Shown here: positions 48,323 to 56,841 of the stretch, piece by piece
Numbering within the stretch: the first letter of the stretch is position 1
Layout: each line of letters opens with the position of its first letter
Assembly (NCBI RefSeq): GCF_036924535.1
Contig: NZ_JAZHRT010000001.1
Location: 4,092,001 to 4,156,000 of the forward strand
Reading direction: 5' to 3'
Length of the DNA stretch: 64,000 nucleotides
Origin: Bradyrhizobium sp. AZCC 2262
GTDB lineage: Bacteria > Pseudomonadota > Alphaproteobacteria > Rhizobiales > Xanthobacteraceae
The notes under the pieces: model-generated
What the model saw: the letters and a program-made list of their open reading frames with translations, nothing else
What the model was told of the DNA's origin: nothing
Databases searched by the model: none
Program-made: the position numbers and the translations under genes

Positions 48323-49725
48323 TGGATGCCACGATGGACAAGACGACCGGGGCCGGCGCAAGCCGCGACCTCGGTCACGGCATCAGTTTTGGTGAAGCCT
48401 TCCGGGTCTGGCTGCGGGTCGCCGTATTGAGTTTCGGCGGCCCGGCCGGACAGATCGCGGTGATGCACCGCATCCTGGTCGAGGAGAAGAACTGGATCTC
48501 CGAGAGCCGGTTCCTGCATGCGCTGAACTACTGCATGCTGCTGCCGGGACCGGAGGCGCAGCAACTTGCGACCTATATCGGCTGGCTGCTGCACCGGACC
48601 GCCGGCGGCATCATGGCCGGCGGCCTGTTCATCCTGCCCGGCATCATCGCCATCATGGGACTGAGCTACGTCTACGCGGCCTACGGCAATGTCGGCTTCG
48701 TCGAGGCGGTGTTCTTCGGATTGAAGGCTGCGGTGCTCGCGATCGTGGTCCAGGCCGTTGTTCGGGTCGGCAAGCGCGCGCTGCGTAACCGGCTGATGAT
48801 CGCACTCGCCGCGATCGCCTTCGTCGCGATCTTCTTTTTCAACGTCCCCTTCCCGATCATCATCATTGCGGCCGGCGTGATCGGATACTTCGGCGCGCGC
48901 AGCGGACGGCCGGAATTCGCCGCCGTCGAACACGGCGGCGGCAACAGGAAGACGGCGGCAGTCGACAGCCTGCTCGGCGAGGAATTGCCTGATCACGTTC
49001 GTCCCACGGTGGCACGCGCGCTCAGAGTGAGCTCAGTGTGGCTGTTGCTATGGGTGATACCAGTGGCAGCGCTCCTGATCGGGCTTGGACAGGCCAACGT
49101 GTTCAGCCAGATCGCGCTGTTCTTTTCCAAGATGGCGATGGTGACGTTCGGCGGCGCCTACGCGGTGCTGGCCTACGTCGCCCAGCAGGCGGTCGAGCAT
49201 TATCACTGGCTGCAGCCGCGCGAGATGCTCGACGGCCTCGGCATGGCCGAGACCACGCCGGGCCCGCTGATCATGGTGCTGCAGTTCGTGGGCTTCATGG
49301 CGGCCTACCGCGATCCCGGCACGCTGTCGCCGATGCTCGCCGCCACGCTTGGCGGCTTGCTGGCGACCTGGGTCACCTTCATCCCCTGCTTCCTCTGGAT
49401 CTTCCTCGGCGCGCCCTATATCGAGACGCTGCGTGGCAACAAGGGGCTGGCGGGCGCGCTCACGGCGATCACCGCTGCCGTGGTCGGCGTGATCCTGAAT
49501 CTTTCGATCTGGTTCGGATTGCACACGCTGTTCCGGCAGACCATCCCGGTTCGCTCGTTCGGGCTGTCGTTCGACATGCCGGTGTGGGGAAGCCTCGATA
49601 TTGCGGCTTTCGTGCTGGCGGCTGCCGCTGCGACCGCGATTTTCCGTCTCAACATCGGGATGTTGTGGGTGCTGTCGGGATCGTGCGCGGCGGGAGTGAT
49701 GATGCGGTTTGCGGGGATGGCTTGA
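48322..49725 (+). CDS. chrA: Chromate/sulfate transporter ChrA
   Basis: A 467-residue CHR-family membrane protein that exports chromate (or takes up sulfate). It has the two homologous halves of long-chain CHR proteins: FGGPAGQIAVMH with LPGPEAQQLATYIG in the first and FGGAYAVLAYVAQQ with ETTPGPLIMVLQFVGF in the second. The ATG overlaps the TAA of the chrB-like gene. The upstream in-frame extension is excluded. Confidence 0.94.
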   Translation: MDATMDKTTGAGASRDLGHGISFGEAFRVWLRVAVLSFGGPAGQIAVMHRILVEEKNWISESRFLHALNYCMLLPGPEAQQLATYIGWLLHRTAGGIMAGGLFILPGIIAIMGLSYVYAAYGNVGFVEAVFFGLKAAVLAIVVQAVVRVGKRALRNRLMIALAAIAFVAIFFFNVPFPIIIIAAGVIGYFGARSGRPEFAAVEHGGGNRKTAAVDSLLGEELPDHVRPTVARALRVSSVWLLLWVIPVAALLIGLGQANVFSQIALFFSKMAMVTFGGAYAVLAYVAQQAVEHYHWLQPREMLDGLGMAETTPGPLIMVLQFVGFMAAYRDPGTLSPMLAATLGGLLATWVTFIPCFLWIFLGAPYIETLRGNKGLAGALTAITAAVVGVILNLSIWFGLHTLFRQTIPVRSFGLSFDMPVWGSLDIAAFVLAAAAATAIFRLNIGMLWVLSGSCAAGVMMRFAGMA

Positions 49726-49740
49726 GCGTAGCCGCGATCT

Positions 49741-49821
49741 CGTAGGATGGGTGGAGCGAAGCGATACCCATCAATTGCCGTTCAAAGGTGATGGGTTTCT
49801 CTTCGCTCTACCCATCCTACG
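49741..49821. repeat. Intergenic inverted repeat, CGTAGGATGGGT family
   Basis: CGTAGGATGGGTGGAGCGAAG and its near-exact inverse CTTCGCTCTACCCATCCTACG flank a short inner palindrome (CCCATCA...TGATGGG). It lies between convergent chrA and the CDF gene and could serve both as a terminator-like hairpin. Confidence 0.85.
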
Positions 49822-49828
49822 ATTTCAT

Positions 49829-50776
49829 CTACACCCGGTCCGCCGGCGCCAACCTGCAGACCTCGGCGGCGGCTTCGATCTGCAGCGTGGCGTGATGGAT
49901 GTTGAAGCGGTGCGACAGTTCCTCGCAGACGCCGTGCAGGAAGGCGTCGTCGCTGCCGCCGGGCCGCACCAGATGCGCGGTCAGCGCGGTCTCGTTGGTG
50001 CTCATCGCCCAGATATGGAGGTCATGCACTTCGGTAACCCCCTCCAGTCCGGCGAGATAGTCCCTCACCTTCGCAAGCTCGATGCCGCGCGGCACGCCGT
50101 CGAGCGCGAGATTGACGCTGTCGCGCGCCAGGCCCCATCCGCTCCAGAACACCACGGCTGATATGACGAGGCTGATCGCCGGATCGAGCCACAGCCAGCC
50201 CGTCAGCATGATGACGAGAGCCGCGACCACCACGCCGAGCGAAACGCCCGCGTCCGCCACCATGTGCAGATAGGCGCCGCGAATATTGAGGTCGCCGTGG
50301 CGCCCGCGCATGAACAGCAGCGCGGTGAAGCCGTTGATGGCGACGCCAAGCGCCGCAACCACCACGACCGTCCAGCCCGCGACCGGCGCAGGACTGTAGA
50401 GCCGGTTGACCGCCTCGACGACGATGCCACCGACCGCAACCAGCAGCAGGCTGGCGTTGAACAGGGCCGCCAAGATCGAGGCCCGGCGATATCCGTAGGT
50501 GTGCCGCTGCGTCGGCAGCTTCTGCGACAACCACGCCGCGCCCCATGCCAGCAGGAGCGCGATCACGTCGGAGAGATTGTGGACGGCGTCGGAAATCAGC
50601 GCGAGCGAATTGGCGGCATAGCCAAAGATCAGTTCCGCAATGACGAAGGCGGTATTGAGCGCGGCGCCGATGGCGAACGCCCAGCCGAAATTATCCGGTG
50701 CATGGCTGTGGCCGGCATGACCATGGGGATGATCATGCCCGTGGGAATGATTGTGATGAGAGTGATCGTGCGCCAC
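49829..50776 (-). CDS. Cation diffusion facilitator metal exporter (CzcD/ZitB-like)
   Basis: A 315-residue CDF exporter for Zn2+, Co2+ or Cd2+. It begins with a His-rich tail (HDHSHHNHSHGHDHPHGH) that can bind metal. The transport site residues are present: ISDAVHNLSD in segment 2 (Asp63, His66, Asp70) and HMVADAGVS in segment 5 (His171, Asp175). The CTD with EVHDLHIWAMS closes the protein. The start is a GTG at 50776. It fits the metal-resistance theme of the region. Confidence 0.92.
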   Translation of the reverse strand: MAHDHSHHNHSHGHDHPHGHAGHSHAPDNFGWAFAIGAALNTAFVIAELIFGYAANSLALISDAVHNLSDVIALLLAWGAAWLSQKLPTQRHTYGYRRASILAALFNASLLLVAVGGIVVEAVNRLYSPAPVAGWTVVVVAALGVAINGFTALLFMRGRHGDLNIRGAYLHMVADAGVSLGVVVAALVIMLTGWLWLDPAISLVISAVVFWSGWGLARDSVNLALDGVPRGIELAKVRDYLAGLEGVTEVHDLHIWAMSTNETALTAHLVRPGGSDDAFLHGVCEELSHRFNIHHATLQIEAAAEVCRLAPADRV

Positions 50777-50841
50777 GCGGATAACCGTCGCCTCTGATGT
50801 TTCGACGGCGACTTATATAGCGGGCGGACTATCGAATACTA

Positions 50842-52842
50842 TTACAGCGACACTGCGATCAGTTCTTCGACCAGCGGGCCGCCGCCGACCGGAAACACGA
50901 TGAACTGCTTGCCGCCGGCCATGTAGGTCATCGGCGCGCCAGTGGCGTTGGCCGGCAGCTCCATCTCGGCGAGCATTTCGCCGCTGGTCTTGTCATAGAC
51001 CCACAGATGCGGATCGAGATTGTGGAGGTCGCGTATCGGCAGATTGAACTCGGGCACGAAACGCGGCGCGCTGAAGTAGCCCAGTTGCACCACGATCATC
51101 ACCGTCCTGGTGACCAGCGTCCAGTTCCGGGCCGGCAATCCCAGGTTTTCGGCAATGTCGAGCCTGCGGACCGAACCCATCGCGTTGCTGCGCCCGACCG
51201 GAATGCGCCAGCGATGCTCGCCGGAATTCATGTCGATGGCGACGATGCTGCCGAACGGCGGCTTGAGCAGCGGCAATCCGCGCGGGCCCGGCAGATATTG
51301 CGGCAGGCCGATGAAATCATACTGGCCCTGCCACGGCTCCGGCTTGCGAATGGTGACCAGCGTCGGCACGCGCTGCGTCCCGACGTAGAGTGTGCCGGTT
51401 TCAGGGTCGATCGCGGCGCCGGACCAGCTGCCGCCACCGGCATTGCCCGGCACCTGGATGGTGCCGCGCTGCGACGGCGGCGTATAGATGCCACCACGGT
51501 CATACGCCTTGGCGATGTCGATGGCCTCCTTGTGGATCTCCGGCGAAAGATCGATCAGGTCATCGTCTCGCGCGCCCTGGAGGTCGAATGGCGCAGGCTT
51601 GCTGGGAATCGGCTGCGTCTTCGATGCGCTCTCACCGGGCACGCTGGACGCCAGCACCGGCTGCTCCTCGATCGGCCATACCGGTTTTCCGGTAAGGCGA
51701 TCGAACACATAGACGAAGGCCTGTTTCGTCACTTGCGCGACCGCCTTGATCGGACGTCCATCGACCTTTATGTCGATCAGGCTGGGCGCGGCCGGCAGGT
51801 CATAGTCCCACAGGCCGTGATGAACGAGCTGATAGTGCCAGACCTTCCGCCCGGTCGTGACATCCAGACAGACCAGACTCTCGCCAAAGAGCCCGTCGCC
51901 CGGCCGATGGCCGCCGTAATAATCATTGGTCGGCGTGCTCACCGGCAAATAGACGTATCCCAGCTCCTCGTCCGCGCTCATCGGCGCCCAGACATTGGCG
52001 TTGCCGGCGTCCTTCCACGAATCCTTCTGCCAGGTGTCGGCGCCGGGCTCCTCGCCTTGCGCAACGGTATGGAACGTCCACAGCAGGCGTCCGCTGCCGA
52101 CGTCAAAGCCCCTGACATCGCCGGGCGGCGATGGCTTCTTCGCCCACCAGTCCATCACGGAGGAGCCGACCACAATAACGCCACGCACGATGACCGGCGG
52201 CGATGTCATGGTGTAGTAGTTGCGGTCGACCGGCCGACGCAGGCCCTCCGTCAGATCGATCCGTCCGTCGGTGCCGAATGACCGCACCGGTTTTCCGGTC
52301 TTGGCGTCGAGCGCGATCATCTGAGCGAATGCGGTGAGGATGACGATGCGCTCGTCGTCGCCGTTGCGCCAATACGCAACGCCCCGGTGCAGCCAGCCGA
52401 GATTGGCGGGAAGCCCGAGGCCGTTTTCGTAGATCTTTGGGTCGAATACCCATTTGGTCGCGCCGGTCGCGGCATCGATCGCCGCTACCTGCGACAGCGA
52501 GGTCGAGGTGTAGAGGACGCCACCGATCATCAGGGGCGTCGATTCATTTGCAAAGCTCGGACCTACGCCTGGATTGGCCTCTCTGATCGCGGCATCAGGC
52601 GATTTCCAGCGCCAGGCAATATGCAGGCCCTTGGCGTTATCGCGGTTGATCTGGGTCAGCGGCGAATAGCGCGACGCGGCGTAGGTCCCGGCGTAGGCCG
52701 GCCATTCGCCCTGCGACAATGCCTTGGCGGATTCAGGGAGCGCGCCGGGGATGGATTGGGCGCGGAGTGCGGCGGGCATTGCGAACAAGGCGAACGCAAG
52801 CCAAATCACCGTGACGAGCCGTCGCGATCCTGCTTCGCGCAA
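50842..52842 (-). CDS. PQQ-dependent dehydrogenase (quinoprotein, exported)
   Basis: A 666-residue quinoprotein with an eight-bladed beta-propeller, of the glucose/alcohol dehydrogenase group. I choose the TTG at 52842 because GGGAGG lies 6 bp upstream and a signal peptide starts there (TVIWLAFALFAMPAALRAQS); the longer frame begins with another TTG and no ribosome site. Propeller motifs such as VAAIDAATGATKWVFDP, and VCLDVTTGRKVWHYQLVHHG with LWDYDLPAAP, are clear. It lacks the membrane anchor of membrane glucose dehydrogenase and a cytochrome domain. The substrate is unknown. Confidence 0.88.
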   Translation of the reverse strand: MREAGSRRLVTVIWLAFALFAMPAALRAQSIPGALPESAKALSQGEWPAYAGTYAASRYSPLTQINRDNAKGLHIAWRWKSPDAAIREANPGVGPSFANESTPLMIGGVLYTSTSLSQVAAIDAATGATKWVFDPKIYENGLGLPANLGWLHRGVAYWRNGDDERIVILTAFAQMIALDAKTGKPVRSFGTDGRIDLTEGLRRPVDRNYYTMTSPPVIVRGVIVVGSSVMDWWAKKPSPPGDVRGFDVGSGRLLWTFHTVAQGEEPGADTWQKDSWKDAGNANVWAPMSADEELGYVYLPVSTPTNDYYGGHRPGDGLFGESLVCLDVTTGRKVWHYQLVHHGLWDYDLPAAPSLIDIKVDGRPIKAVAQVTKQAFVYVFDRLTGKPVWPIEEQPVLASSVPGESASKTQPIPSKPAPFDLQGARDDDLIDLSPEIHKEAIDIAKAYDRGGIYTPPSQRGTIQVPGNAGGGSWSGAAIDPETGTLYVGTQRVPTLVTIRKPEPWQGQYDFIGLPQYLPGPRGLPLLKPPFGSIVAIDMNSGEHRWRIPVGRSNAMGSVRRLDIAENLGLPARNWTLVTRTVMIVVQLGYFSAPRFVPEFNLPIRDLHNLDPHLWVYDKTSGEMLAEMELPANATGAPMTYMAGGKQFIVFPVGGGPLVEELIAVSL

Positions 52843-52951
52843 TGCCGCCTCCCTGACCCTTAGGCAAGCATCGACGAGAACAATGCTCCCGTCAAAGGGC
52901 AAAAGAGGAGATTGCAGCCGGATTACGAAACCGTAATCCGGCGTTCAACCC

Positions 52952-55207
52952 CTACTCCACCCCCCGCAAAAACTTGTTCGACTTCGGCAGGCCGTGCGCG
53001 AGGCGGCCCGCGTCGGCGCGGTTGCCGCGCCAGTCGGACAATTCCTTGGCGCTCATGCTCTGCTCGCGGCCGGCGGAATCCTTCCAGGTCAAGCCCGCCT
53101 TGGATTCGAACACCGCGACGTCGGACAGCTTGGCACTGGAATATTTCTGCAGGCGTACGCCGCGGCCGCGGGCCATCTCCGGCACCTGGTCGAGCGGGAA
53201 CAGCACCATCTTGTGGTTGGTGCCGATCACAGCGACTGTATCGCCCGCCACCGTCGTAATCGCGCAGGCCTCATTCGGCATGGTGACGTTGAGCACCTGC
53301 TTGCCCTTGCGGGTGTTGCCGACGCAATCCTCTTCCTTGACGACGAAGCCCTGACCTTCACTGCTCGCGATCAGGAACTTGCGTTCGCCCTTGTTGACGA
53401 ACAGCGACACGATCGCGGCGTCCTGCTCCATGTCGATGAACATGCGGATCGGCTCGCCATGGCCACGGCCGCCCGGCAGTTTTGCGACATCGAGCGAGTA
53501 GAATTTGCCGTTGGTGGCGAACAGCAGCAGCTTTGACGTGGTCTCGGCGAAGAACGTGTGGTCGAGCTTGTCGTCGGTCTTGAAGGCGAGTCCCGAGATA
53601 TCCTCGACATGGCCCTTCAGCGTGCGCACCCAGCCCTTTTCGGAGATCACGACCGTGCACGGCTCGCGCTCGACAAAGGCTTCCTCGATCGCGGCGAGAT
53701 CGTGCTCGGGCGCGTCGGCAAATTGCGTGCGGCGCTTGCCGAGCGGCGTCTTCGGTCCAAACATGTCGCGAACTTTTCGGACCTGTTCGCCGACCTTGGA
53801 CCATTGCTCGGTCTCGGAACCGAGCAGCGACTTGAGGCCCTTCAACTCACCACGGAGGTTCTTGTCCTCGGTGCGGATTTCGAACTCCTCGAGCTTGCGC
53901 AAGGAGCGCAGGCGCATGTTGAGGATGGCGTCGGCCTGGACTTCCGTCAGCTTGAACGCCTTGATCAGCGCCGGCTTCGGCTCATCCTCGGTGCGGATGA
54001 TCTTGATCACCTTGTCGATGTTCAGATAGGCGATCAAATAACCGCCGAGTATTTCGAGCCGGTTCTCGATCTGGGTCTTGCGGAAGTTGGAGCGGCGGAC
54101 CAGCACGTCGCGCAGATGGTCGAGCCATTCGCGCAGGCACTCCGCAAGCCCCACCACTTTGGGGATCTTGCCCTTGATCAGCACGTTGAGGTTCAACGAA
54201 ATCTTGCTCTCCAGCTCGGTGAGCCGGAACAGCGATTCCATCATCAACGCGGGATCGACGGCGCGGGATTTCGGCTCGATCACGAGGCGAACGTCTTCGG
54301 CCGATTCGTCCCGGACGTCGCCGACCAGCGGCAGCTTCTTCTCGTTCAGGAGCTCGGCGATCTTCTCGACCAGCCGGGATTTCTGCACCAGCCACGGGAT
54401 TTCGGTGATGACGACCACCCAGGTGCCGCGGGCGCCCTCTTCCTGGGTCCACTTGGCGCGGGTGCGGAACGAGCCGCGCCCGGTCATGTAGGCTTCGGCG
54501 ATGCTTTCCTTGGAGTCGACGATGATGCCGCCGGTCGGGAAATCCGGGCCCTTGACCCATTTCAAGAGCGACTTCGACTTGGCGTCGGGCTTGTCGATCA
54601 GATGCAGGGCGGCGTCGCACAGCTCGGCCGCGTTGTGCGGCGGGATCGAGGTGGCCATGCCGACCGCGATGCCCTGCGAGCCGTTGGCGAGCAGGTTCGG
54701 GAAGCCGCCGGGCAGAACCACCGGCTCCTTGCTCTGGCCGTCGTAATTCGGGCGGAAGTCGACGCCGTCCTCGTCGATGCCTTCCAGCAGCAGCCGCGCG
54801 ACGTCGGTCATGCGCGCTTCGGTGTAGCGGTAGGCGGCGGGATTATCGCCGTCGATATTGCCAAAATTGCCCTGGCCGTCCACCAGCGGATAGCGCGACG
54901 AGAAGTCCTGCGCCAGGCGCACCATGGCGTCGTAGATCGCCTGGTCGCCGTGCGGATGGAACGAGCCCATCACGTCGCCGACGATTTTTGCGGACTTCTT
55001 GAACGGCGTGCCGGGGTCGAGCCGCAACAGGCGCATGCCGTAGAGGATGCGCCGGTGCACCGGCTTCAACCCGTCGCGGGCGTCCGGCAAGGCGCGGTGC
55101 ATGATGGTCGAGAGCGCGTAGGCGAGATAGCGCTCTTCCAGCGCATCGCGCAGCATCACCTCGTGGATTTCAGCCGGTTCTTCCGGCGGCAGCTGTCGTT
55201 TTCCCAT
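52952..55207 (-). CDS. parC: DNA topoisomerase IV subunit A
   Basis: ParC is the DNA-breaking subunit of topoisomerase IV, which decatenates daughter chromosomes. The 751-residue protein has the winged-helix core with catalytic Tyr128 in [10 protein letters not shown] and the quinolone-region sequence [13 protein letters not shown] reduced beta-pinwheel C-terminal domain follows ([29 protein letters not shown]). The quick identification over GyrA rests on length and the N-terminus. In related genomes parC lies near recO; here the phosphoesterase-CHAT islet intervenes. Confidence 0.95.
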   Translation of the reverse strand: MGKRQLPPEEPAEIHEVMLRDALEERYLAYALSTIMHRALPDARDGLKPVHRRILYGMRLLRLDPGTPFKKSAKIVGDVMGSFHPHGDQAIYDAMVRLAQDFSSRYPLVDGQGNFGNIDGDNPAAYRYTEARMTDVARLLLEGIDEDGVDFRPNYDGQSKEPVVLPGGFPNLLANGSQGIAVGMATSIPPHNAAELCDAALHLIDKPDAKSKSLLKWVKGPDFPTGGIIVDSKESIAEAYMTGRGSFRTRAKWTQEEGARGTWVVVITEIPWLVQKSRLVEKIAELLNEKKLPLVGDVRDESAEDVRLVIEPKSRAVDPALMMESLFRLTELESKISLNLNVLIKGKIPKVVGLAECLREWLDHLRDVLVRRSNFRKTQIENRLEILGGYLIAYLNIDKVIKIIRTEDEPKPALIKAFKLTEVQADAILNMRLRSLRKLEEFEIRTEDKNLRGELKGLKSLLGSETEQWSKVGEQVRKVRDMFGPKTPLGKRRTQFADAPEHDLAAIEEAFVEREPCTVVISEKGWVRTLKGHVEDISGLAFKTDDKLDHTFFAETTSKLLLFATNGKFYSLDVAKLPGGRGHGEPIRMFIDMEQDAAIVSLFVNKGERKFLIASSEGQGFVVKEEDCVGNTRKGKQVLNVTMPNEACAITTVAGDTVAVIGTNHKMVLFPLDQVPEMARGRGVRLQKYSSAKLSDVAVFESKAGLTWKDSAGREQSMSAKELSDWRGNRADAGRLAHGLPKSNKFLRGVE

Positions 55208-55260
55208 GGGGAGGCGTTAAACTTTTCGGCTGAATCGGGCAAGAATTGAATCAGGGCAGC

Positions 55261-55369
55261 CGTCGCCCCTGCGAACGCAGGGGCCCATAACCACAGGGGT
55301 GGCGAAAAATGGCGCGGCCGCCGTGCCAAACGACCGCCGCCGCGTATGGGCCCTGCTCTAAGGGACGAC
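55261..55369. repeat. Degraded intergenic inverted repeat, GTCCCTGCGAACGCAGG family
   Basis: The left arm (CGTCGCCCCTGCGAACGCAGG at 55261) is well kept. The right arm (TATGGGCCCTGCTCTAAGGG to 55369) is eroded. It is a relative of the element at 25044-25161. The right arm overlaps the end of the recO relic frame. Confidence 0.65.
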
Positions 55370-55468
55370 CGGCGGCAGGAGCCGAGTCAGGCAGACGAAC
55401 TGATTCGCGCCCGATTCCTCGTTGATGAACCCGTCCCTGGCGTCGGAATGGCCCTGCCTGCGTGGCTC
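55358..55468 (-). pseudogene. Relic of a recO 3' end next to parC
   Basis: On the minus strand this stretch reads [16 protein letters not shown], matching the recO C-terminus [16 protein letters not shown] at 15 of 16 residues, then continues as EESGANQFVCLTRLL to a TAG at 55360-55358. At DNA level the match is 48 bp (55421-55468 with 59815-59862) with 4 differences; three of them are silent. Upstream of the matching part the frame loses any RecO similarity. It is a detached recO tail. Confidence 0.8.
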
Positions 55469-55497
55469 GGCCTCCCAGGGACACCCCAGGAAGCCGG

Positions 55498-56835
55498 CTA
55501 GGGCTTGCGATCGATGAGGATCATCTCGCTCGTAAGCTTACCGTCGATCTCCTCGATCCGGACACATTTAAGCTTGTAGGGATATTTCGTTTCGTCCATG
55601 AGATCGGCGAGCTTGAGGCCTGCCGGATTGTCGATGTACCGGGTCCACGACCCCGGATTGTAGTATTTGCGGCCATTCTCCTCGATTTCCTCCGGAAGAT
55701 GGGTGTGGCCGAGCACGACAATCTCGGCGCCGGCGAGCCATTTGCCCCGGGCAATCGTGGCGCAGGCGGCGCGAACGTCGATCCTTCCGGTTTCGATGAT
55801 GCCGAGTACCTCGCCACCCGCCGATCCAACCGAGCTCGTGCCGGGCTTGGCGATTTCGATCACGTCGATCCATTTGCTCATCGTGCCGTCGGCCTCCAGC
55901 AGGGCGGCCAGCAGTTCGGCGACGTCGTCTTCCGTTGCATATTTCTGCAGCACCTTGTCCGCGGTCATGTCGGGTATCTTCAGAAGATCCCTGCACAAGC
56001 CGGCGATCTTCTCGCGGAAGAAGGAATCCAGCTGGATGGCATTGAGCAGTTCCGCGCCCGAGGCGGCTGTGCCGGTGGCGCTCAGCGCCGCGCCGGGATG
56101 CTGGGCGATGAACCTGCTGCCCAGCCACGCCACCGTCCTCAGGCCCCACGCGTCCTCCCGCAGCAGAACGCGCAAGATTTCGGTCTCGGGGTGCAGGTTA
56201 TTGGCGAACGGATATTTCGCCGTGAGCGGGTTTACCAGCCGCACCACAAACAGCGTGCCGTCGCACATCTGAAGCCGCTTCGGATCGGAGTCGGCGGGCA
56301 ACGGCAGTATCGGATCCGCCCATTTCGAGAAGCCGTTAACGGTGTCGATGGTGGGAAACAGATGGCCGTGGCTGATATGGAGCCTGTTGCCGTATCTGTA
56401 ATACGTGTCGGCCTTCAATTCGATGTTGACGTTTCCCGTTTTGGTCCTGAGCAGGTCCCGCACCTCCGGCCAGTAGAGATCGATGTCGTGGTTGCCGGCA
56501 AAGATCGTCACGACATTGCCGGGCACCTGAAAATCGGCGATCGCCTTGAAGACCTTGGGATGGCCTTTCAGGAGAGTCTTCAGCTTTTCGACCGACTCGT
56601 CCCGCGAGCACCAGTAGTCACGCGAATTCAGGGTGTAGAGGTCGGGGCGGACCATGACGAATTCGAGAAAATCGCCGTTGATGATCAACTCGATCTCGCC
56701 CTTCTTGCCGCGGTCGGTCAGCAATTGCTCGGCGAGGAATTTGGCAAACTGGTTCTTGTCGTCGACGAAATCGTCGCTGGAGCTGCCGTCGCCCATATGC
56801 AGGTCGCTGACGATCAGGGTCAGGGGCTTTTGCAT
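55498..56835 (-). CDS. Calcineurin-like metallophosphoesterase
   Basis: A 445-residue soluble metallophosphoesterase. All metal-binding blocks are present: SDLHMG (Asp11, His13), INGDFLEF (Asp55), AGNHDIDLYW (Asn115, His116), ISHGHLF (His156, His158) and LGHTHLPE (His377, His379). About 215 residues are inserted between the last two blocks, much longer than in simple family members, and are mostly helical. It may hydrolyse a nucleotide, a cyclic nucleotide or a phosphorylated product. It starts 6 bp after the patatin-CHAT gene ends, so the two are co-expressed. Confidence 0.85.
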   Translation of the reverse strand: MQKPLTLIVSDLHMGDGSSSDDFVDDKNQFAKFLAEQLLTDRGKKGEIELIINGDFLEFVMVRPDLYTLNSRDYWCSRDESVEKLKTLLKGHPKVFKAIADFQVPGNVVTIFAGNHDIDLYWPEVRDLLRTKTGNVNIELKADTYYRYGNRLHISHGHLFPTIDTVNGFSKWADPILPLPADSDPKRLQMCDGTLFVVRLVNPLTAKYPFANNLHPETEILRVLLREDAWGLRTVAWLGSRFIAQHPGAALSATGTAASGAELLNAIQLDSFFREKIAGLCRDLLKIPDMTADKVLQKYATEDDVAELLAALLEADGTMSKWIDVIEIAKPGTSSVGSAGGEVLGIIETGRIDVRAACATIARGKWLAGAEIVVLGHTHLPEEIEENGRKYYNPGSWTRYIDNPAGLKLADLMDETKYPYKLKCVRIEEIDGKLTSEMILIDRKP

Positions 56836-56841
56836 GTCAGT

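Noticed and set aside
53558..55249. 563-codon open frame antisense to parC
   Set aside because: Antisense shadow of parC caused by high G+C at codon third positions.
55251..55484. 77-codon minus-strand frame across the recO relic
   Set aside because: It is in a different phase from the recO tail and reads through a degraded palindrome.
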